DNA of 64,000 bases, from the NCBI RefSeq assembly GCF_000155975.1, contig NZ_GG730300.1, positions 536,159 through 600,158 of the forward strand, in the 5' to 3' direction. A model generated the notes under the pieces. It did no database searches and had not been told where the DNA came from. It was given only the letters and a program-made list of their open reading frames with translations. Each line of letters starts with the position of its first letter. Positions within the stretch are counted from its first letter, which is position 1. The stretch is from Citrobacter youngae ATCC 29220. Lineage in GTDB: Bacteria; Pseudomonadota; Gammaproteobacteria; Enterobacterales; Enterobacteriaceae. Shown piece by piece: positions 17,544-27,058 of the stretch. A program made the position numbers and the translations under genes.

Positions 17544-17957
17544 ATGACATCCCGACGAGACTGGCAGTTACAGCAACTGGGCTTTACGCAGTGGTCGCTG
17601 CGTCGTCCCGGCGCGCTGCAGGGCGAGATCGCGATTTCAATTCCTGCGCATATCCGTTTGGTGATGGTTGCTGCACAGTTACCCGCGCTAAGTGAACCGT
17701 TGATGAGCGATATTTTACGCGCATTAACCGTCAGCCCGGATCAGGTTTTACAACTGACGCCCGACCGCGTCGCCATGCTGCCGCAGGGCAGTCGTTGTAA
17801 TAGCTGGCGGCTGGGAACCGAAGAGCCGCTGCAGCTGGAGGGCGCTCAGGTCGCCAGTCCTGCATTTGATGAATTACGGGCAAACCCTGCGGCACGCGCC
17901 GCGTTTTGGCAACAAATCTGCGCATATGAACACGATTTCTTCCCTCGAACCGACTGA
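17544..17957 (+). CDS. holD: DNA polymerase III psi subunit
   Basis: HolD joins chi (HolC) to the clamp loader and through it to single-strand-binding protein. The 137 residues, from MTSRRDWQLQQLGFTQWSLR, match E. coli psi in length and sequence. The N-terminal 30 residues bind the tau/gamma collar and the rest binds chi. The start ATG follows CAGGAGCG. The gene overlaps rimI by 32 bp in another frame, an old conserved coupling. Confidence 0.95.
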   Translation: MTSRRDWQLQQLGFTQWSLRRPGALQGEIAISIPAHIRLVMVAAQLPALSEPLMSDILRALTVSPDQVLQLTPDRVAMLPQGSRCNSWRLGTEEPLQLEGAQVASPAFDELRANPAARAAFWQQICAYEHDFFPRTD

Positions 17958-18372
17958 TTTACCTGCAGCATTCCAGATTGAAAAACGCGCCCACGCTTTT
18001 CCGTGGAGTGAAAAAACATTTGCCAGCAACCAGGGCGATCGCTACCTCAATTTTCAGTTGAGGGTTGATGACGTGATGGGCGCCTTTGCGATTACGCAGG
18101 TGGTGCTGGATGAAGCTACGCTGTTCAATATCGCCGTCGATCCTGACTTTCAGCGTCGGGGCCTGGGGCGAGAGCTGCTGGAGCATCTGATCGATGAGCT
18201 GGAAAAGCGCGGCATCCTGACGCTGTGGCTTGAGGTGCGCGCCTCAAATGCTGCCGCTATCGCGCTGTATGAAAGCCTGGGCTTTAACGAAGCGACGATT
18301 CGGCGCAATTATTATCCGACGGCCGATGGTCATGAAGACGCCATTATCATGGCATTGCCAATCAGCATGTAA
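17926..18372 (+). CDS. rimI: Ribosomal protein S18 N-alpha-acetyltransferase
   Basis: RimI acetylates the N-terminal alanine of ribosomal protein S18. Starting at the ATG at 17926, inside the end of holD, the product is 148 residues, the E. coli length. It is a GNAT fold with the acetyl-CoA binding segment [15 protein letters not shown] (71-85) and the C-terminal YESLGF (115-120). An in-frame ATG 20 codons upstream would give a longer protein but has no family support. Confidence 0.95.
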   Translation: MNTISSLEPTDLPAAFQIEKRAHAFPWSEKTFASNQGDRYLNFQLRVDDVMGAFAITQVVLDEATLFNIAVDPDFQRRGLGRELLEHLIDELEKRGILTLWLEVRASNAAAIALYESLGFNEATIRRNYYPTADGHEDAIIMALPISM

Positions 18373-18386
18373 GACAAGGTGTAATG

Positions 18387-19067
18387 ATGAAGAAGTGGGA
18401 CTGGATTTTCTTTGATGCCGACGAAACGCTGTTTACGTTTGACTCGTTTACCGGCTTACAGCGGATGTTTCTCGACTATAGCATTACTTTTACCGCTGAA
18501 GATTTTCAGGACTACCAGGCCGTAAATAAGCCGCTGTGGGTGGATTATCAAAACGGCGCGATTACCTCATTACAATTGCAGCACGCCCGTTTTCAGAGCT
18601 GGGCTGAACGCCTGAAGGTAGAGCCAGGCCAGCTTAATGACGCATTTATCAATGCGATGGCGGAAATTTGCTCGCCGTTGCCTGGGGCGGTTTCTCTGCT
18701 CAATGCGATTCGTAATAAAACGAAAATTGGCATCATTACCAACGGCTTTACGGCGTTGCAGCAAATCCGCCTGGAGCGGACCGGGCTGCGCGACTATTTC
18801 GATCTGCTGGTGATTTCTGAGCAGGTTGGCGTGGCAAAACCCGATCCCCGAATTTTTGACCATGCGCTGGCGCAGGCGGGCAATCCCGATCGTTCCCGCG
18901 TGCTGATGGTGGGCGATACCGCAGAGTCCGATATCCTCGGCGGCATTAACGCCGGACTATCCACCTGCTGGCTAAATACGCACCACCGCGAGCAGCCAGC
19001 GGGCATCCAGCCGACCTGGACGGTCGCGTCATTAAGCGAACTGGAGCAGCTCCTGTGTAAACACTGA
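18387..19067 (+). CDS. yjjG: HAD-family pyrimidine nucleotidase YjjG
   Basis: YjjG is a house-cleaning 5'-nucleotidase that hydrolyses dUMP, dTMP and modified pyrimidine monophosphates. The HAD motifs are present: DADET (10-14), the TNG of motif II (IIITNGF), KPDP of motif III and [12 protein letters not shown] of motif IV. Starting at the second of two adjacent ATGs gives 226 residues with AAGG 7 nt upstream; the first ATG (18384) would add one Met. It follows rimI by 14 bp in the same transcript. Confidence 0.93.
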   Translation: MKKWDWIFFDADETLFTFDSFTGLQRMFLDYSITFTAEDFQDYQAVNKPLWVDYQNGAITSLQLQHARFQSWAERLKVEPGQLNDAFINAMAEICSPLPGAVSLLNAIRNKTKIGIITNGFTALQQIRLERTGLRDYFDLLVISEQVGVAKPDPRIFDHALAQAGNPDRSRVLMVGDTAESDILGGINAGLSTCWLNTHHREQPAGIQPTWTVASLSELEQLLCKH

Positions 19068-19159
19068 TTGCCTCCCCCCCGTTGATGGGTAAAATAGCCG
19101 CAATTTTTCGTATTCAACTTGCACGGTCCGCTGCCGTGCTTACCTAAGAAGATTTGACT

Positions 19160-20749
19160 ATGACGTTGTCTCCTTATTTGCAAGAGGTGGCCAAACGCCG
19201 CACTTTTGCCATTATTTCTCACCCGGATGCCGGTAAAACGACCATTACTGAAAAGGTCCTGTTATTCGGACAGGCGATCCAGACCGCCGGTACGGTAAAA
19301 GGCCGTGGCTCCAGCCAGCATGCGAAATCTGACTGGATGGAGATGGAAAAGCAACGTGGTATCTCCATTACCACCTCCGTGATGCAGTTTCCGTATCATG
19401 ACTGCCTGGTGAACCTGCTGGACACCCCGGGGCACGAAGACTTCTCCGAAGATACCTACCGTACCCTGACGGCGGTGGACTGCTGTCTGATGGTTATCGA
19501 CGCCGCGAAAGGCGTTGAGGACAGGACTCGTAAGCTGATGGAAGTTACCCGTCTGCGCGATACGCCGATCCTGACCTTTATGAACAAACTCGACCGTGAT
19601 ATCCGCGATCCGATGGAGCTGCTGGATGAAGTCGAGAACGAGCTGAAAATCGGCTGTGCGCCGATCACCTGGCCGATTGGCTGCGGGAAGCTGTTCAAGG
19701 GCGTTTATCACCTTTATAAAGACGAAACTTACCTGTATCAGACGGGTAAAGGCCACACCATTCAGGAAGTGCGCATTGTTAAAGGTTTGAACAACCCGGA
19801 ACTCGATGCCGCCGTGGGCGAAGACCTGGCGCAGCAGCTGCGCGACGAGCTGGAGCTGGTGCAGGGCGCGTCTAACGAGTTCGACCATGATCTGTTCCTC
19901 GCGGGCGAAATCACCCCGGTCTTCTTCGGTACCGCGCTGGGTAACTTCGGCGTTGACCATATGCTGGACGGCTTAGTGGAGTGGGCGCCTGCGCCGATGC
20001 CGCGTAAAACTGATACCCGCACCGTGGAAGCTTCAGAAGAGAAGTTCACCGGCTTCGTGTTTAAAATTCAGGCCAACATGGACCCGAAACACCGTGACCG
20101 CGTGGCTTTTATGCGTGTGGTTTCCGGTAAGTACGAGAAGGGTATGAAGATGCGCCAGGTGCGTATCGGCAAAGACGTGGTGATCTCCGATGCGCTGACC
20201 TTTATGGCCGGCGACCGTTCGCATGTAGAAGAAGCGTATCCGGGCGATATTCTTGGGTTGCACAACCACGGCACCATCCAGATCGGCGATACCTTCACCC
20301 AGGGCGAAATGATGAAGTTCACCGGCATTCCGAACTTCGCGCCGGAACTGTTCCGTCGTATTCGTCTGAAGGATCCGTTGAAGCAGAAACAGCTGCTGAA
20401 AGGGCTGGTTCAGTTGTCGGAAGAGGGCGCAGTACAGGTCTTCCGTCCGATCGCCAATAACGATCTGATCGTGGGCGCCGTCGGTGTGCTGCAGTTCGAC
20501 GTGGTGGTATCGCGTCTGAAGAGCGAGTACAACGTTGAAGCGATTTATGAGTCGGTCAACGTGGCGACCGCGCGCTGGGTAGAATGCTCTGACGTGAAAA
20601 AATTCGAAGAATTTAAGCGTAAAAACGAAGTTCAGCTGGCGCTGGATGGCGGCGATAACCTCACCTATATCGCACCGACCATGGTTAACCTGAATCTCAC
20701 CCAGGAACGTTACCCTGACGTTCAGTTCCGCAAAACGCGCGAACACTAA
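19160..20749 (+). CDS. prfC: Peptide chain release factor 3
   Basis: RF3 is the GTPase that recycles RF1 and RF2 from the ribosome after termination. The 529 residues equal E. coli RF3. G-domain motifs are SHPDAGKTT (20-28), DTPGHED (88-94) and NKLD (142-145); the domain II/III sequence [11 protein letters not shown] onward is typical. The ATG at 19160 follows AAGAAGA; a TTG two codons earlier is in frame but is not needed. The gene ends in a strong terminator. Confidence 0.97.
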   Translation: MTLSPYLQEVAKRRTFAIISHPDAGKTTITEKVLLFGQAIQTAGTVKGRGSSQHAKSDWMEMEKQRGISITTSVMQFPYHDCLVNLLDTPGHEDFSEDTYRTLTAVDCCLMVIDAAKGVEDRTRKLMEVTRLRDTPILTFMNKLDRDIRDPMELLDEVENELKIGCAPITWPIGCGKLFKGVYHLYKDETYLYQTGKGHTIQEVRIVKGLNNPELDAAVGEDLAQQLRDELELVQGASNEFDHDLFLAGEITPVFFGTALGNFGVDHMLDGLVEWAPAPMPRKTDTRTVEASEEKFTGFVFKIQANMDPKHRDRVAFMRVVSGKYEKGMKMRQVRIGKDVVISDALTFMAGDRSHVEEAYPGDILGLHNHGTIQIGDTFTQGEMMKFTGIPNFAPELFRRIRLKDPLKQKQLLKGLVQLSEEGAVQVFRPIANNDLIVGAVGVLQFDVVVSRLKSEYNVEAIYESVNVATARWVECSDVKKFEEFKRKNEVQLALDGGDNLTYIAPTMVNLNLTQERYPDVQFRKTREH

Positions 20750-20757
20750 TCGCCTCT

Positions 20758-20797
20758 CAGGGCACGGTAGCCGCCGTGCCCTGCAACTTTTCCTGTC
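20758..20797 (+). terminator. Terminator of prfC
   Basis: A perfect 10-bp stem CAGGGCACGG/CCGTGCCCTG with a 6-nt loop is followed by a pyrimidine/T-rich tail, 8 bp after the prfC stop. Confidence 0.85.
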
Positions 20798-20892
20798 TTT
20801 TAAATCCCTTGCGGAATGTTCTTAAAACCTCTCGTTTTTTCGTTGTTTGCCTGTTTTTTAGTCAATCCGGACTGCGATCACGAAATCCTGAA

Positions 20893-20902
20893 CTATATTT
20901 AG
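20893..20902 (+). promoter_or_regulatory. Probable sigma-S -10 element of osmY
   Basis: CTATATTTAG about 155 bp upstream of the osmY ATG has the leading C and the TATATT core that sigma-S promoters favour, with no good -35. E. coli osmY is a model sigma-S gene. The rest of the 307-bp prfC-osmY gap shows no gene. Confidence 0.55.
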
Positions 20903-21056
20903 CAATGTGATGACATAAATATCGGCGTTAAATGCTTTTTAGGCTGCCTGTTGCAGCTTCTATTGCTGATATTTATTCCAATTACAAGATTAGTTGCTGG
21001 TTAACGCCGTTTTACGGCAGACCATCGCTTTTAGCAAAACATACAGGAATACATCG

Positions 21057-21674
21057 ATGACAATGACAGGACTTAAGATTTCTAAAACGCTGCTGGCCGT
21101 GATGCTGACTTCTGCTGTTGCAACGGGTTCTGCTTTTGCAGAAAACGCCACGACGGATAAAGCGCAATCCGGCGTCGAAAGTGCGGGGCAGAAAGTCGAT
21201 AGCTCTATGAACAAAGTCGGTAATTTCATGGATGACAGCACCATCACCGCGAAAGTGAAAGCCGCGCTGGTGGACCACGATAGCATTAAGAGCACCGATA
21301 TTTCCGTCAAAACCGATCAGAAGGTGGTGACGCTAAGCGGGTTTGTTGAAAGCCAGGCTCAGGCCGAAGAGGCCGTGAAAGTGGCGAAAGGCGTTGAGGG
21401 TGTGACCTCAGTGAGCGACAAACTGCACGTACGCGACAGCAAAAGCACATCCGTAAAAGGCTATGCGGGCGACACGGCAACCACCAGCGAAGTTAAAGCA
21501 AAACTGCTGGCTGATGACATTGTCCCTTCCCGTAAAGTGAAAGTCGAGACGACTGATGGTGTGGTCCAACTTTCCGGCACCGTTGACTCAAAAGCACAAA
21601 GCGATCGTGCAGAGAGCATCGCCAAAGCCGTTGATGGCGTGAAAAGCGTCAAAAACGATCTCAAAACTCAGTAA
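21057..21674 (+). CDS. osmY: Periplasmic osmotically inducible chaperone OsmY
   Basis: OsmY is a periplasmic protein of two BON domains, made in stationary phase and at high osmolarity, with chaperone activity toward outer-membrane and autotransporter clients. From the ATG at 21057 (after ACAGGAAT) the precursor is 205 residues with a signal peptide ending GSAFA near residue 28. BON domains lie at about 58-125 and 137-205, each with the GVVQLSG/KVVTLSG strand. The short linker after the signal peptide is a few residues longer than in E. coli (201 residues). Confidence 0.96.
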   Translation: MTMTGLKISKTLLAVMLTSAVATGSAFAENATTDKAQSGVESAGQKVDSSMNKVGNFMDDSTITAKVKAALVDHDSIKSTDISVKTDQKVVTLSGFVESQAQAEEAVKVAKGVEGVTSVSDKLHVRDSKSTSVKGYAGDTATTSEVKAKLLADDIVPSRKVKVETTDGVVQLSGTVDSKAQSDRAESIAKAVDGVKSVKNDLKTQ

Positions 21675-21689
21675 TTCGACTTAATTCGT

Positions 21690-21711
21690 CCTCCTGACGT
21701 TTGTCGGGAGG
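21690..21711 (+). terminator. Hairpin downstream of osmY
   Basis: A 9-bp stem CCTCCTGAC/GTCGGGAGG (one T-G wobble) with a 4-nt loop lies 16 bp after the osmY stop. No long T-run follows, so some transcription may continue into ytjA. Confidence 0.55.
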
Positions 21712-21801
21712 CGTGTTGTGCACCACACTAAAAATATCGCCGATGAGCAGCCTGAGCGCTCATAACAAGCGGTGACATTAACTATGGTAAAGGAGAAGCA
21801 T

Positions 21802-21963
21802 ATGTTTCGATGGGGCATCATATTTCTGGTTATCGCGTTAATTGCCGCCGCACTGGGTTTTGGTGGACTGGCAGGTACCGCTGCAGGCGCAGCGAAAATT
21901 GTTTTTGTGGTGGGGATCATTCTGTTTCTGGTTAGCTTGTTTACCGGTCGTAAACGACCCTAG
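21802..21963 (+). CDS. ytjA: YtjA, DUF1328 small membrane protein
   Basis: The 53-residue protein starts [20 protein letters not shown] and has two membrane helices and a basic C-terminus (TGRKRP), as in the DUF1328/YtjA family. Such proteins often lie beside osmY/CsbD-type stress genes; function is unknown. AAGGAGAAG lies just upstream of the ATG. A good terminator follows, so it may be co-expressed with osmY under sigma-S. Confidence 0.9.
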   Translation: MFRWGIIFLVIALIAAALGFGGLAGTAAGAAKIVFVVGIILFLVSLFTGRKRP

Positions 21964-21991
21964 CGTGTCGCCGTAAAGAAAAATTGCTACC

Positions 21992-22014
21992 AAGCCAGTC
22001 CATCGGACTGGCTT
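21992..22014 (+). terminator. Terminator of ytjA
   Basis: A perfect 10-bp stem AAGCCAGTCC/GGACTGGCTT with a 3-nt loop runs into TTACGGTTTT. Confidence 0.8.
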
Positions 22015-22083
22015 TTACGGTTTTAGCGTCAGGCAATTTGCGTTACTTTGTTGTTCTATTACAAAAACAACAGGAAGGCAGAG

Positions 22084-23157
22084 GTGGGGCAGAGAATACC
22101 CGTCACGCTCGGTAATATTGCGCCGTTATCGTTACGTCCGTTTCAACCAGGCAGTGTGGCGCTGGTGTGTGAGGGCGGGGGACAAAGAGGAATCTTTACC
22201 GCAGGCGTACTGGACGAGTTTATGCGTGCGCAGTTCAACCCCTTTGATCTTTACTACGGGACGTCCGCAGGCGCGCAAAACCTTTCAGCCTATCTTTGTA
22301 ACCAACCCGGTTATGGCCGTAAAGTCATTATGCGTTACACCACCCGCCGTGAGTTTTTTGACCCGGTACGCTTTGTGCGCGGGGGAAACTTAATCGATCT
22401 CGACTGGCTGGTTGCGTCGACCGCATCCCAGATGCCGCTGGCGATGGATAACGCCGAGCGCCTGTTTGCCGCCGGGAAAGCGTTTTATATGTGCGCCTGT
22501 CGGGGCGATGATTACACGCCGGGCTATTTCTCGCCGAACCGGCAAAACTGGCTCGATCTTATCCGCGCCTCCAGCGCTATTCCGGGGTTCTACCGCTCAG
22601 GCGTTGCGCTGGATGGCGTGAACTATCTGGATGGGGGAGTCAGCGACGCCATACCGGTGCAGGAGGCGGCGAAGCACGGAGCAAAAACGCTGGTGGTGAT
22701 CCGCACCGTGCCTTCGCAAATGTACTACACCCCGCAGTGGTTCAAACGTATGGAGCGCTGGCTGGGCGAAAGCAGTCTGCAACCACTGCTGAATCTGGTC
22801 CAGCACCATGAAGCCAGCTATCGCGCGATCCAGAGCTTTATTGAAAAGCCGCCGGGTAAACTGCGCATCTTTGAGATCTATCCGCCCAAGCCGCTCCACA
22901 GCATGGCGCTGGGCAGCCGTATTCCGGCGCTGCGAGAAGACTATAAGACCGGGCGCCTGTGCGGTCGTTACTTCCTGGCGACAGTCGGCAAACTGCTGGC
23001 GAAAAACGCGCCGCTGCCTCGTCAGACGCCGAAGATTGTCGTGCCAGGACCGGTGGTCGTTCCTCCCGCGCCGGTGGCCAACGAGGCCCACGCCCCCGTG
23101 GTGACCAATGCGCTTCAGGCTAACGACACAACGTTTGATAATGAGGATCTGGCGTGA
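22084..23157 (+). CDS. yjjU: Patatin-like phospholipase/hydrolase YjjU
   Basis: The 357-residue protein, equal to E. coli YjjU, is a patatin-like serine esterase. The oxyanion loop GGGQRG (31-36), nucleophile elbow GTSAG (59-63, S61) and the catalytic-Asp motif DGG in NYLDGGVSD are all present. Translation starts at GTG (22084) preceded by GGAAGG. The frame is open a little further upstream, without a better start. Its stop overlaps the yjjV start by 4 bp. The physiological lipid or ester substrate is not known. Confidence 0.92.
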   Translation: MGQRIPVTLGNIAPLSLRPFQPGSVALVCEGGGQRGIFTAGVLDEFMRAQFNPFDLYYGTSAGAQNLSAYLCNQPGYGRKVIMRYTTRREFFDPVRFVRGGNLIDLDWLVASTASQMPLAMDNAERLFAAGKAFYMCACRGDDYTPGYFSPNRQNWLDLIRASSAIPGFYRSGVALDGVNYLDGGVSDAIPVQEAAKHGAKTLVVIRTVPSQMYYTPQWFKRMERWLGESSLQPLLNLVQHHEASYRAIQSFIEKPPGKLRIFEIYPPKPLHSMALGSRIPALREDYKTGRLCGRYFLATVGKLLAKNAPLPRQTPKIVVPGPVVVPPAPVANEAHAPVVTNALQANDTTFDNEDLA

Positions 23158-23930
23158 GTTATCGTTTTATCGATACACATTGTCACTTTGATTTCCCGCC
23201 GTTTACCGACGATGAACCTGCCAGCATTCAACGTGCAGCGGCGGTCGGTGTGCATAGCATTATTGTTCCGGCGACGCAGGCGGCAAACTTTTCCCGCGTC
23301 CTGGCGTTAGCGGAAAATTATCCGCCGTTGTTTGCTGCTCTGGGCCTGCATCCCATCGTTATTGAACAACACGGCGAGGACTGTCTGGACCAACTGCAGC
23401 AGGCGCTGGAGAAGCGCCCGCACAAGCTGGTGGCCGTAGGCGAGATTGGGCTGGATCTTTACCGGGACGATCCGCAATTCGACAAACAAGAACGAGTGCT
23501 GGACGCGCAGCTTAAGCTGGCAAAGCGTTACGATCTGCCGGTGATCCTGCATTCGCGGCGCACCCATGACAAGCTGGCGATGCACCTGAAACGCCATGCT
23601 CTGCCGCGAACCGGCGTGGTGCATGGTTTTGCCGGGAGTTTGCAGCAAGCGGAGCGCTTTGTGCAACTGGGGTACAAAATTGGCGTCGGTGGAACCATTA
23701 CTTACCCACGCGCCAGCAAAACCCGTGAGGTAATGGCGCAGCTGTCGCTGGAATCGCTCCTGCTGGAAACCGACGCGCCGGACATGCCGCTGAACGGCTT
23801 TCAGGGCCAGCCTAATCGCCCCGAGCAGGTGGTCAGAGTCTTTGAGACATTATGCGAACTGCGTCAAGAGCCTGCGGACGTGATAGCGGATGCGCTGTAT
23901 CGCAATACGACCGCGTTGTTTAATGTGTGA
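23154..23930 (+). CDS. yjjV: TatD-family metal-dependent hydrolase YjjV
   Basis: This 258-residue TIM-barrel hydrolase of the TatD DNase family has the metal ligands DTHCH (H9, H11), AVGEIGLD and the late TDAP motif (LLETDAPDM). E. coli YjjV has been shown to hydrolyse D-aminoacyl-tRNA-like or nucleic-acid substrates only weakly; its role is open. The GTG start overlaps the yjjU stop (GTGA), so the two form one operon. It ends at the edge of the BIME array. Confidence 0.92.
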   Translation: MSYRFIDTHCHFDFPPFTDDEPASIQRAAAVGVHSIIVPATQAANFSRVLALAENYPPLFAALGLHPIVIEQHGEDCLDQLQQALEKRPHKLVAVGEIGLDLYRDDPQFDKQERVLDAQLKLAKRYDLPVILHSRRTHDKLAMHLKRHALPRTGVVHGFAGSLQQAERFVQLGYKIGVGGTITYPRASKTREVMAQLSLESLLLETDAPDMPLNGFQGQPNRPEQVVRVFETLCELRQEPADVIADALYRNTTALFNV

Positions 23931-23935
23931 TTGTT

Positions 23936-24410
23936 CCGGCCTACAAAAGTGTGCGCGCCGTAGGCCTGATAAGCGAAGCGCATCAGGCATGGCTTCGCCG
24001 GATGGCGGCTGCGCCTTATCCGGCCTACAAAAGTGTGTGCGCCGTAGGCCTGATAAGCGAAGCGCATCAGGCATGGCTTCGCCGGATGGCGGCTGCGCCT
24101 TATCCGGCCTACAAAAGTGTGTGCGCCAGAGGCCTGATAAGCGAAGCGCATCAGGCATGGCTTCGCCGGATGGCGGCTGCGCCTGATCCGGCCTACAAAA
24201 GTGTGTGCGCCGTAGGCCTGATAAGCGAAGCGCATCAGGCATGGCTTCGCCGGATGGCGGCTGCGCCTTATCCGGCCTACAAAAGTGTGCGCGCCGTAGG
24301 CCTGATAAGCGAAGCGCATCAGGCATGGCTTCGCCGGATGGTGGCTGTGCCTTATCCGGCCGACAAAAGTGCGCGCGCCGTAGGTCTGATAAGCGAAGCG
24401 CATCAGGCAT
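23936..24410. repeat. BIME array: 84-bp unit repeated 5.6 times
   Basis: Five complete 84-bp units begin at 23941, 24025, 24109, 24193 and 24277, and a sixth partial unit covers 24361-24410. Each unit has two REP elements in opposite orientation (GTAGGCCTGATAAGCGAAGCG and CGGATGGCGGCTGCGCCTTAT), the standard BIME layout. Units differ by only a few bases. The array fills the whole gap between the convergent yjjV and yjjW. BIMEs can bind DNA gyrase, IHF or Pol I and stabilise messages from both sides. Open frames through it arise because 84 is a multiple of three. Confidence 0.96.
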
Positions 24411-24411
24411 T

Positions 24412-25275
24412 TCACAGGTACAGCGCCGGGAAGATCACATTACCCACCCCGCGCTCGCGCAACCCTTGCGCCAGCTGCTCCACATCCTCCGGCGTGGCGC
24501 CTGGCCAGTCCTTCGGTTCGCCGTACACCCCATGCGCATGAAAGGCATTCAGCCGTACCGGCACGTCACCTGAACGTTTGATAAACGCTGCCAGCGCATC
24601 AATATGCTGTAGATAATCCACCTGACCAGGAATAACCAGCAGGCGCAGTTCCGCAAGCTTTCCCTGGTCTGCCAGAAAGGTAATGCTGCGTTTAATCAGC
24701 GTATTATCGCGCCCGGTCAGTTGCAGATGACACGCGCTGTCCCAGGCTTTTAAATCAAGCATGACGCCGTCGCAAACGGGCAGTAGTTTTTGCCAGCCGG
24801 TTTCGCTCAGCATGCCGTTACTGTCTACCATGCAGGTCAGATGTTGCAGCAGAGGATCGCTTTTGAGCGCGGTAAACAGCGCCACAATAAACGGCAGTTG
24901 GGTCGTCGCTTCGCCGCCGCTGACCGTAATTCCCTCAATAAACGGCGCTGCATTGCGAATATGCTCCAGCACCTCCTCAACGCTCAGCGTTTGCGCCATC
25001 GGCGTGGCCTGCTGCGGGCACATGTGCAGGCAGGTATCGCACTGCTGACATATGTCGGACTGCCACCACACTTTCCCCGCACTCAGGCTCAGCGCCTCAT
25101 GTGGGCAATGCAGGACGCACTCCCCGCAGTCGTTGCAGCGTCCCATCGTCCACGGATTGTGGCAGTTTTTACAGCGCAGGTTGCATCCTTGCAGAAACAG
25201 CGCCAGGCGACTGCCCGGCCCGTCGACGCAGGAGAAAGGGATCAGTTTACTTACTGAAGCGCATCTGCTGTTCAT
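24412..25275 (-). CDS. yjjW: Glycyl-radical-enzyme activating protein YjjW (radical SAM)
   Basis: The 287-residue protein is a radical-SAM activase. The SAM-cluster motif C-x3-C-x2-C is at C31, C35, C38, and a ferredoxin-like insert has two [4Fe-4S] motifs (C47, C50, C53, C57 and C76, C79, C82, C86), as in group-I activases. SGGEATTQ matches the SAM-binding GGE motif. It would place the radical on YjjI, whose gene overlaps its start by 29 bp upstream. Both act under anoxia. The E. coli protein has the same length. Confidence 0.95.
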   Translation of the reverse strand: MNSRCASVSKLIPFSCVDGPGSRLALFLQGCNLRCKNCHNPWTMGRCNDCGECVLHCPHEALSLSAGKVWWQSDICQQCDTCLHMCPQQATPMAQTLSVEEVLEHIRNAAPFIEGITVSGGEATTQLPFIVALFTALKSDPLLQHLTCMVDSNGMLSETGWQKLLPVCDGVMLDLKAWDSACHLQLTGRDNTLIKRSITFLADQGKLAELRLLVIPGQVDYLQHIDALAAFIKRSGDVPVRLNAFHAHGVYGEPKDWPGATPEDVEQLAQGLRERGVGNVIFPALYL

Positions 25276-26797
25276 GGCTAATCACGCGAGGTTGTCGTTC
25301 CAGAATGCGGGTATTGCGTGCGGCCTCTTCGCCCAGCCAGGTGGTGTTGGTACGAGATCCTGCGGCGCGATATTTTTCCAGGTCCGACAGGCGCACCATG
25401 TAGCCGGTGACGCGTACCAGATCGTTGCCGCTCACGTTGGCGGTGAATTCGCGCATGCCGGCCTTAAACGCGCCGAGGCACAGCTGCACCAGCGCCTGCG
25501 GGTTACGCTTGATGGTTTCATCCAGCGTGAGAATGTCGCTGATCCCGGCGTGATAAAACGCATGATGCGGCGCGACGGTTTGCAGATGGGTGATCGGGTC
25601 AGGTTCATCACCATAAGGCAGACGCGCGCCGGGCGTGGTGCCGATGTCAGAACTGATCCCCGACTGCGCATGCAGCATCGCGCGCTGCTTCCAGCCATAC
25701 TTCACCGGAGTGCGCTCGACAAACTCCGCCAGTTGGGCGCTAATGCGATATCCAAGCTGATTGGCGAACGCATCTTTCCCGTAGCGGGCGTTTTGTCCTG
25801 CCTTTTCACACAGCAGATTTACCGCTTCCGCCAGACCGTACATCCCGAACATCGGCACAAAACGTTCGGGATCAATCAACCCCTCCTGCACCAGGAAGCT
25901 ATTCTCAAAGAAATGTGATTTCTCATAGAGGAATTCACATCGTGAATCAATGATGGCGATTTGCTGCTGGCAGTAGTGCGGTAGGGTGCGCGTAAAGAAG
26001 TCATCGACAGAGGTGCTGCGCTCTGCGATGGCTTTCAGATTGAGCCTGACCAGCGTGCTTCCGCCTCCGGCGAGCGGTAACGAGTTGTAACAGCTGACGA
26101 CGCCGTAATGGCCTTTTGTGAAAATTTTATCATTTTCGGGACCGTTAGAAATATGCGGCTTACTGCACTCGCAGATATTTTGCGCCACGTTGAGCAGCAG
26201 ATCGTCAGGTGTGATTTGCGGATCATAAATGAATGTCAGATTAGGCGAGACCTGCTTTAACTCTGCATCTGCGCGTAAAATTGCGCGGGTGACAGGCGTG
26301 TCGGCAGGGCCGATATTGGCATGCATAAAGGCGTCTGGCAGGGTTCTGTCGAGATAACGCCAGAAACGTTTTATTCGAATATCGATCTCTTCTTGTGTTA
26401 GAATTCTAACATATGGTTGCAACAGGGCGTCGAGCTGACCGAGGTAGACCGGCATCGACGTTACTGACGGAACATGGTGGTAAAGGATGGTGAGTAAGGA
26501 CAGCGCATCATCAAGGTCCCTGGCGCCTTCAAGCTCCAGCCATGAAGAACCGTTGGCCAGAAAACGCGCGTAATCGGGTAGTACGTAGCGCGGTTTGAAC
26601 GGAGCATGACCTTCGTACATATCGCAGATCACCCCGTCATCCAGCGCCTGGCGGGCTTCAGCAGGCAGTTGCGGATAAGGCAGCGCGTTTTCAGCCTCCA
26701 GCGCCAGAAAGTGGCGTTTCTGCTCTGGACTGAGCGTCGGGCTGGTCACGATTTGTTGGCAACGCTGGTGCAGCGCGAATTCGCTTGAAGTGGGCAT
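25247..26797 (-). CDS. yjjI: Glycyl-radical-like protein YjjI
   Basis: Starting at the ATG at 26795-26797, after AAAGGAACC, the product is 516 residues, the E. coli length. The C-terminus carries a radical-glycine signature RVTGYMV (G465). A candidate active-site Cys stands in [15 protein letters not shown]. The protein is much shorter than pyruvate formate-lyase and belongs to the YjjI/DUF3029 family, whose reaction is not established to my knowledge. It sits divergent from deoC and carries deo operators inside its coding sequence, so a link to deoxynucleoside use is plausible but inferred. It is translated together with its activase yjjW. Confidence 0.93.
   Translation of the reverse strand: MPTSSEFALHQRCQQIVTSPTLSPEQKRHFLALEAENALPYPQLPAEARQALDDGVICDMYEGHAPFKPRYVLPDYARFLANGSSWLELEGARDLDDALSLLTILYHHVPSVTSMPVYLGQLDALLQPYVRILTQEEIDIRIKRFWRYLDRTLPDAFMHANIGPADTPVTRAILRADAELKQVSPNLTFIYDPQITPDDLLLNVAQNICECSKPHISNGPENDKIFTKGHYGVVSCYNSLPLAGGGSTLVRLNLKAIAERSTSVDDFFTRTLPHYCQQQIAIIDSRCEFLYEKSHFFENSFLVQEGLIDPERFVPMFGMYGLAEAVNLLCEKAGQNARYGKDAFANQLGYRISAQLAEFVERTPVKYGWKQRAMLHAQSGISSDIGTTPGARLPYGDEPDPITHLQTVAPHHAFYHAGISDILTLDETIKRNPQALVQLCLGAFKAGMREFTANVSGNDLVRVTGYMVRLSDLEKYRAAGSRTNTTWLGEEAARNTRILERQPRVISHEQQMRFSK
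26117..26132. promoter_or_regulatory. Weak DeoR operator (OE-like) inside yjjI
   Basis: TGTGAAAATTTTATCA matches the DeoR consensus TGTTAGAATTCTAACA at 12 of 16 positions and lies exactly 279 bp upstream of the next operator, the same spacing reported for OE and O1 in E. coli. Confidence 0.6.
26396..26411. promoter_or_regulatory. DeoR operator O1 inside yjjI (deoP1 region)
   Basis: TGTTAGAATTCTAACA is a perfect 16-bp palindrome and a perfect match to the DeoR operator. It is 601 bp upstream of the operator near deoC. In E. coli this operator overlaps the distal promoter deoP1. Confidence 0.92.
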
Positions 26798-26907
26798 CGT
26801 TGGTTCCTTTATGTGCCGAAGGTATAGCGTCATTGTAGAAAGCTACGCCGCCACAACCTTTGATCCGGATGCGTCTGATGCCACCGCTCCCGCTGTGGAA
26901 AGCTGAA

Positions 26908-26982
26908 TTATTTGAAGTAGATCTCATTAGAGTAATGCAAATCTGTATGTGGTTTTCATTAACTGTGATGTATATCGAAGTG
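26908..26982 (+). promoter_or_regulatory. deoP2 activator region: two CRP sites with CytR space
   Basis: Two CRP-like half-matched sites lie at about 26908-26929 (TTTGAAGTAGATCTCA) and 26961-26982 (TGTGATGTATATCGAAG), about 53 bp apart. In E. coli deoP2 these are CRP-2 and CRP-1, and CytR binds between them as anti-activator. The spacing and flanking sequence here are conserved. Confidence 0.75.
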
Positions 26983-26996
26983 TAATCGCGAGCGGA

Positions 26997-27012
26997 TGTT
27001 AGAATACTAACA
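26997..27012 (+). promoter_or_regulatory. DeoR operator O2 overlapping the deoP2 -10
   Basis: TGTTAGAATACTAACA differs from the DeoR consensus at one base and contains the likely -10 element TAGAAT. It lies 47 bp upstream of deoC. Confidence 0.9.
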
Positions 27013-27058
27013 AACTCGCAAGGTGAAATTTTATACGGCGATGCCGTTGGAGAATGTT

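Noticed and set aside
23936-24410. Possible CRISPR array
   Set aside because: Repeats are contiguous with no unique spacers and are recognisable REP elements; no cas genes are near.
23850-24541. Long open frames on both strands through the BIME array (up to about 200 codons)
   Set aside because: They arise from a non-coding 84-bp repeat whose length is a multiple of three; the translations are simple repeats without start signals.
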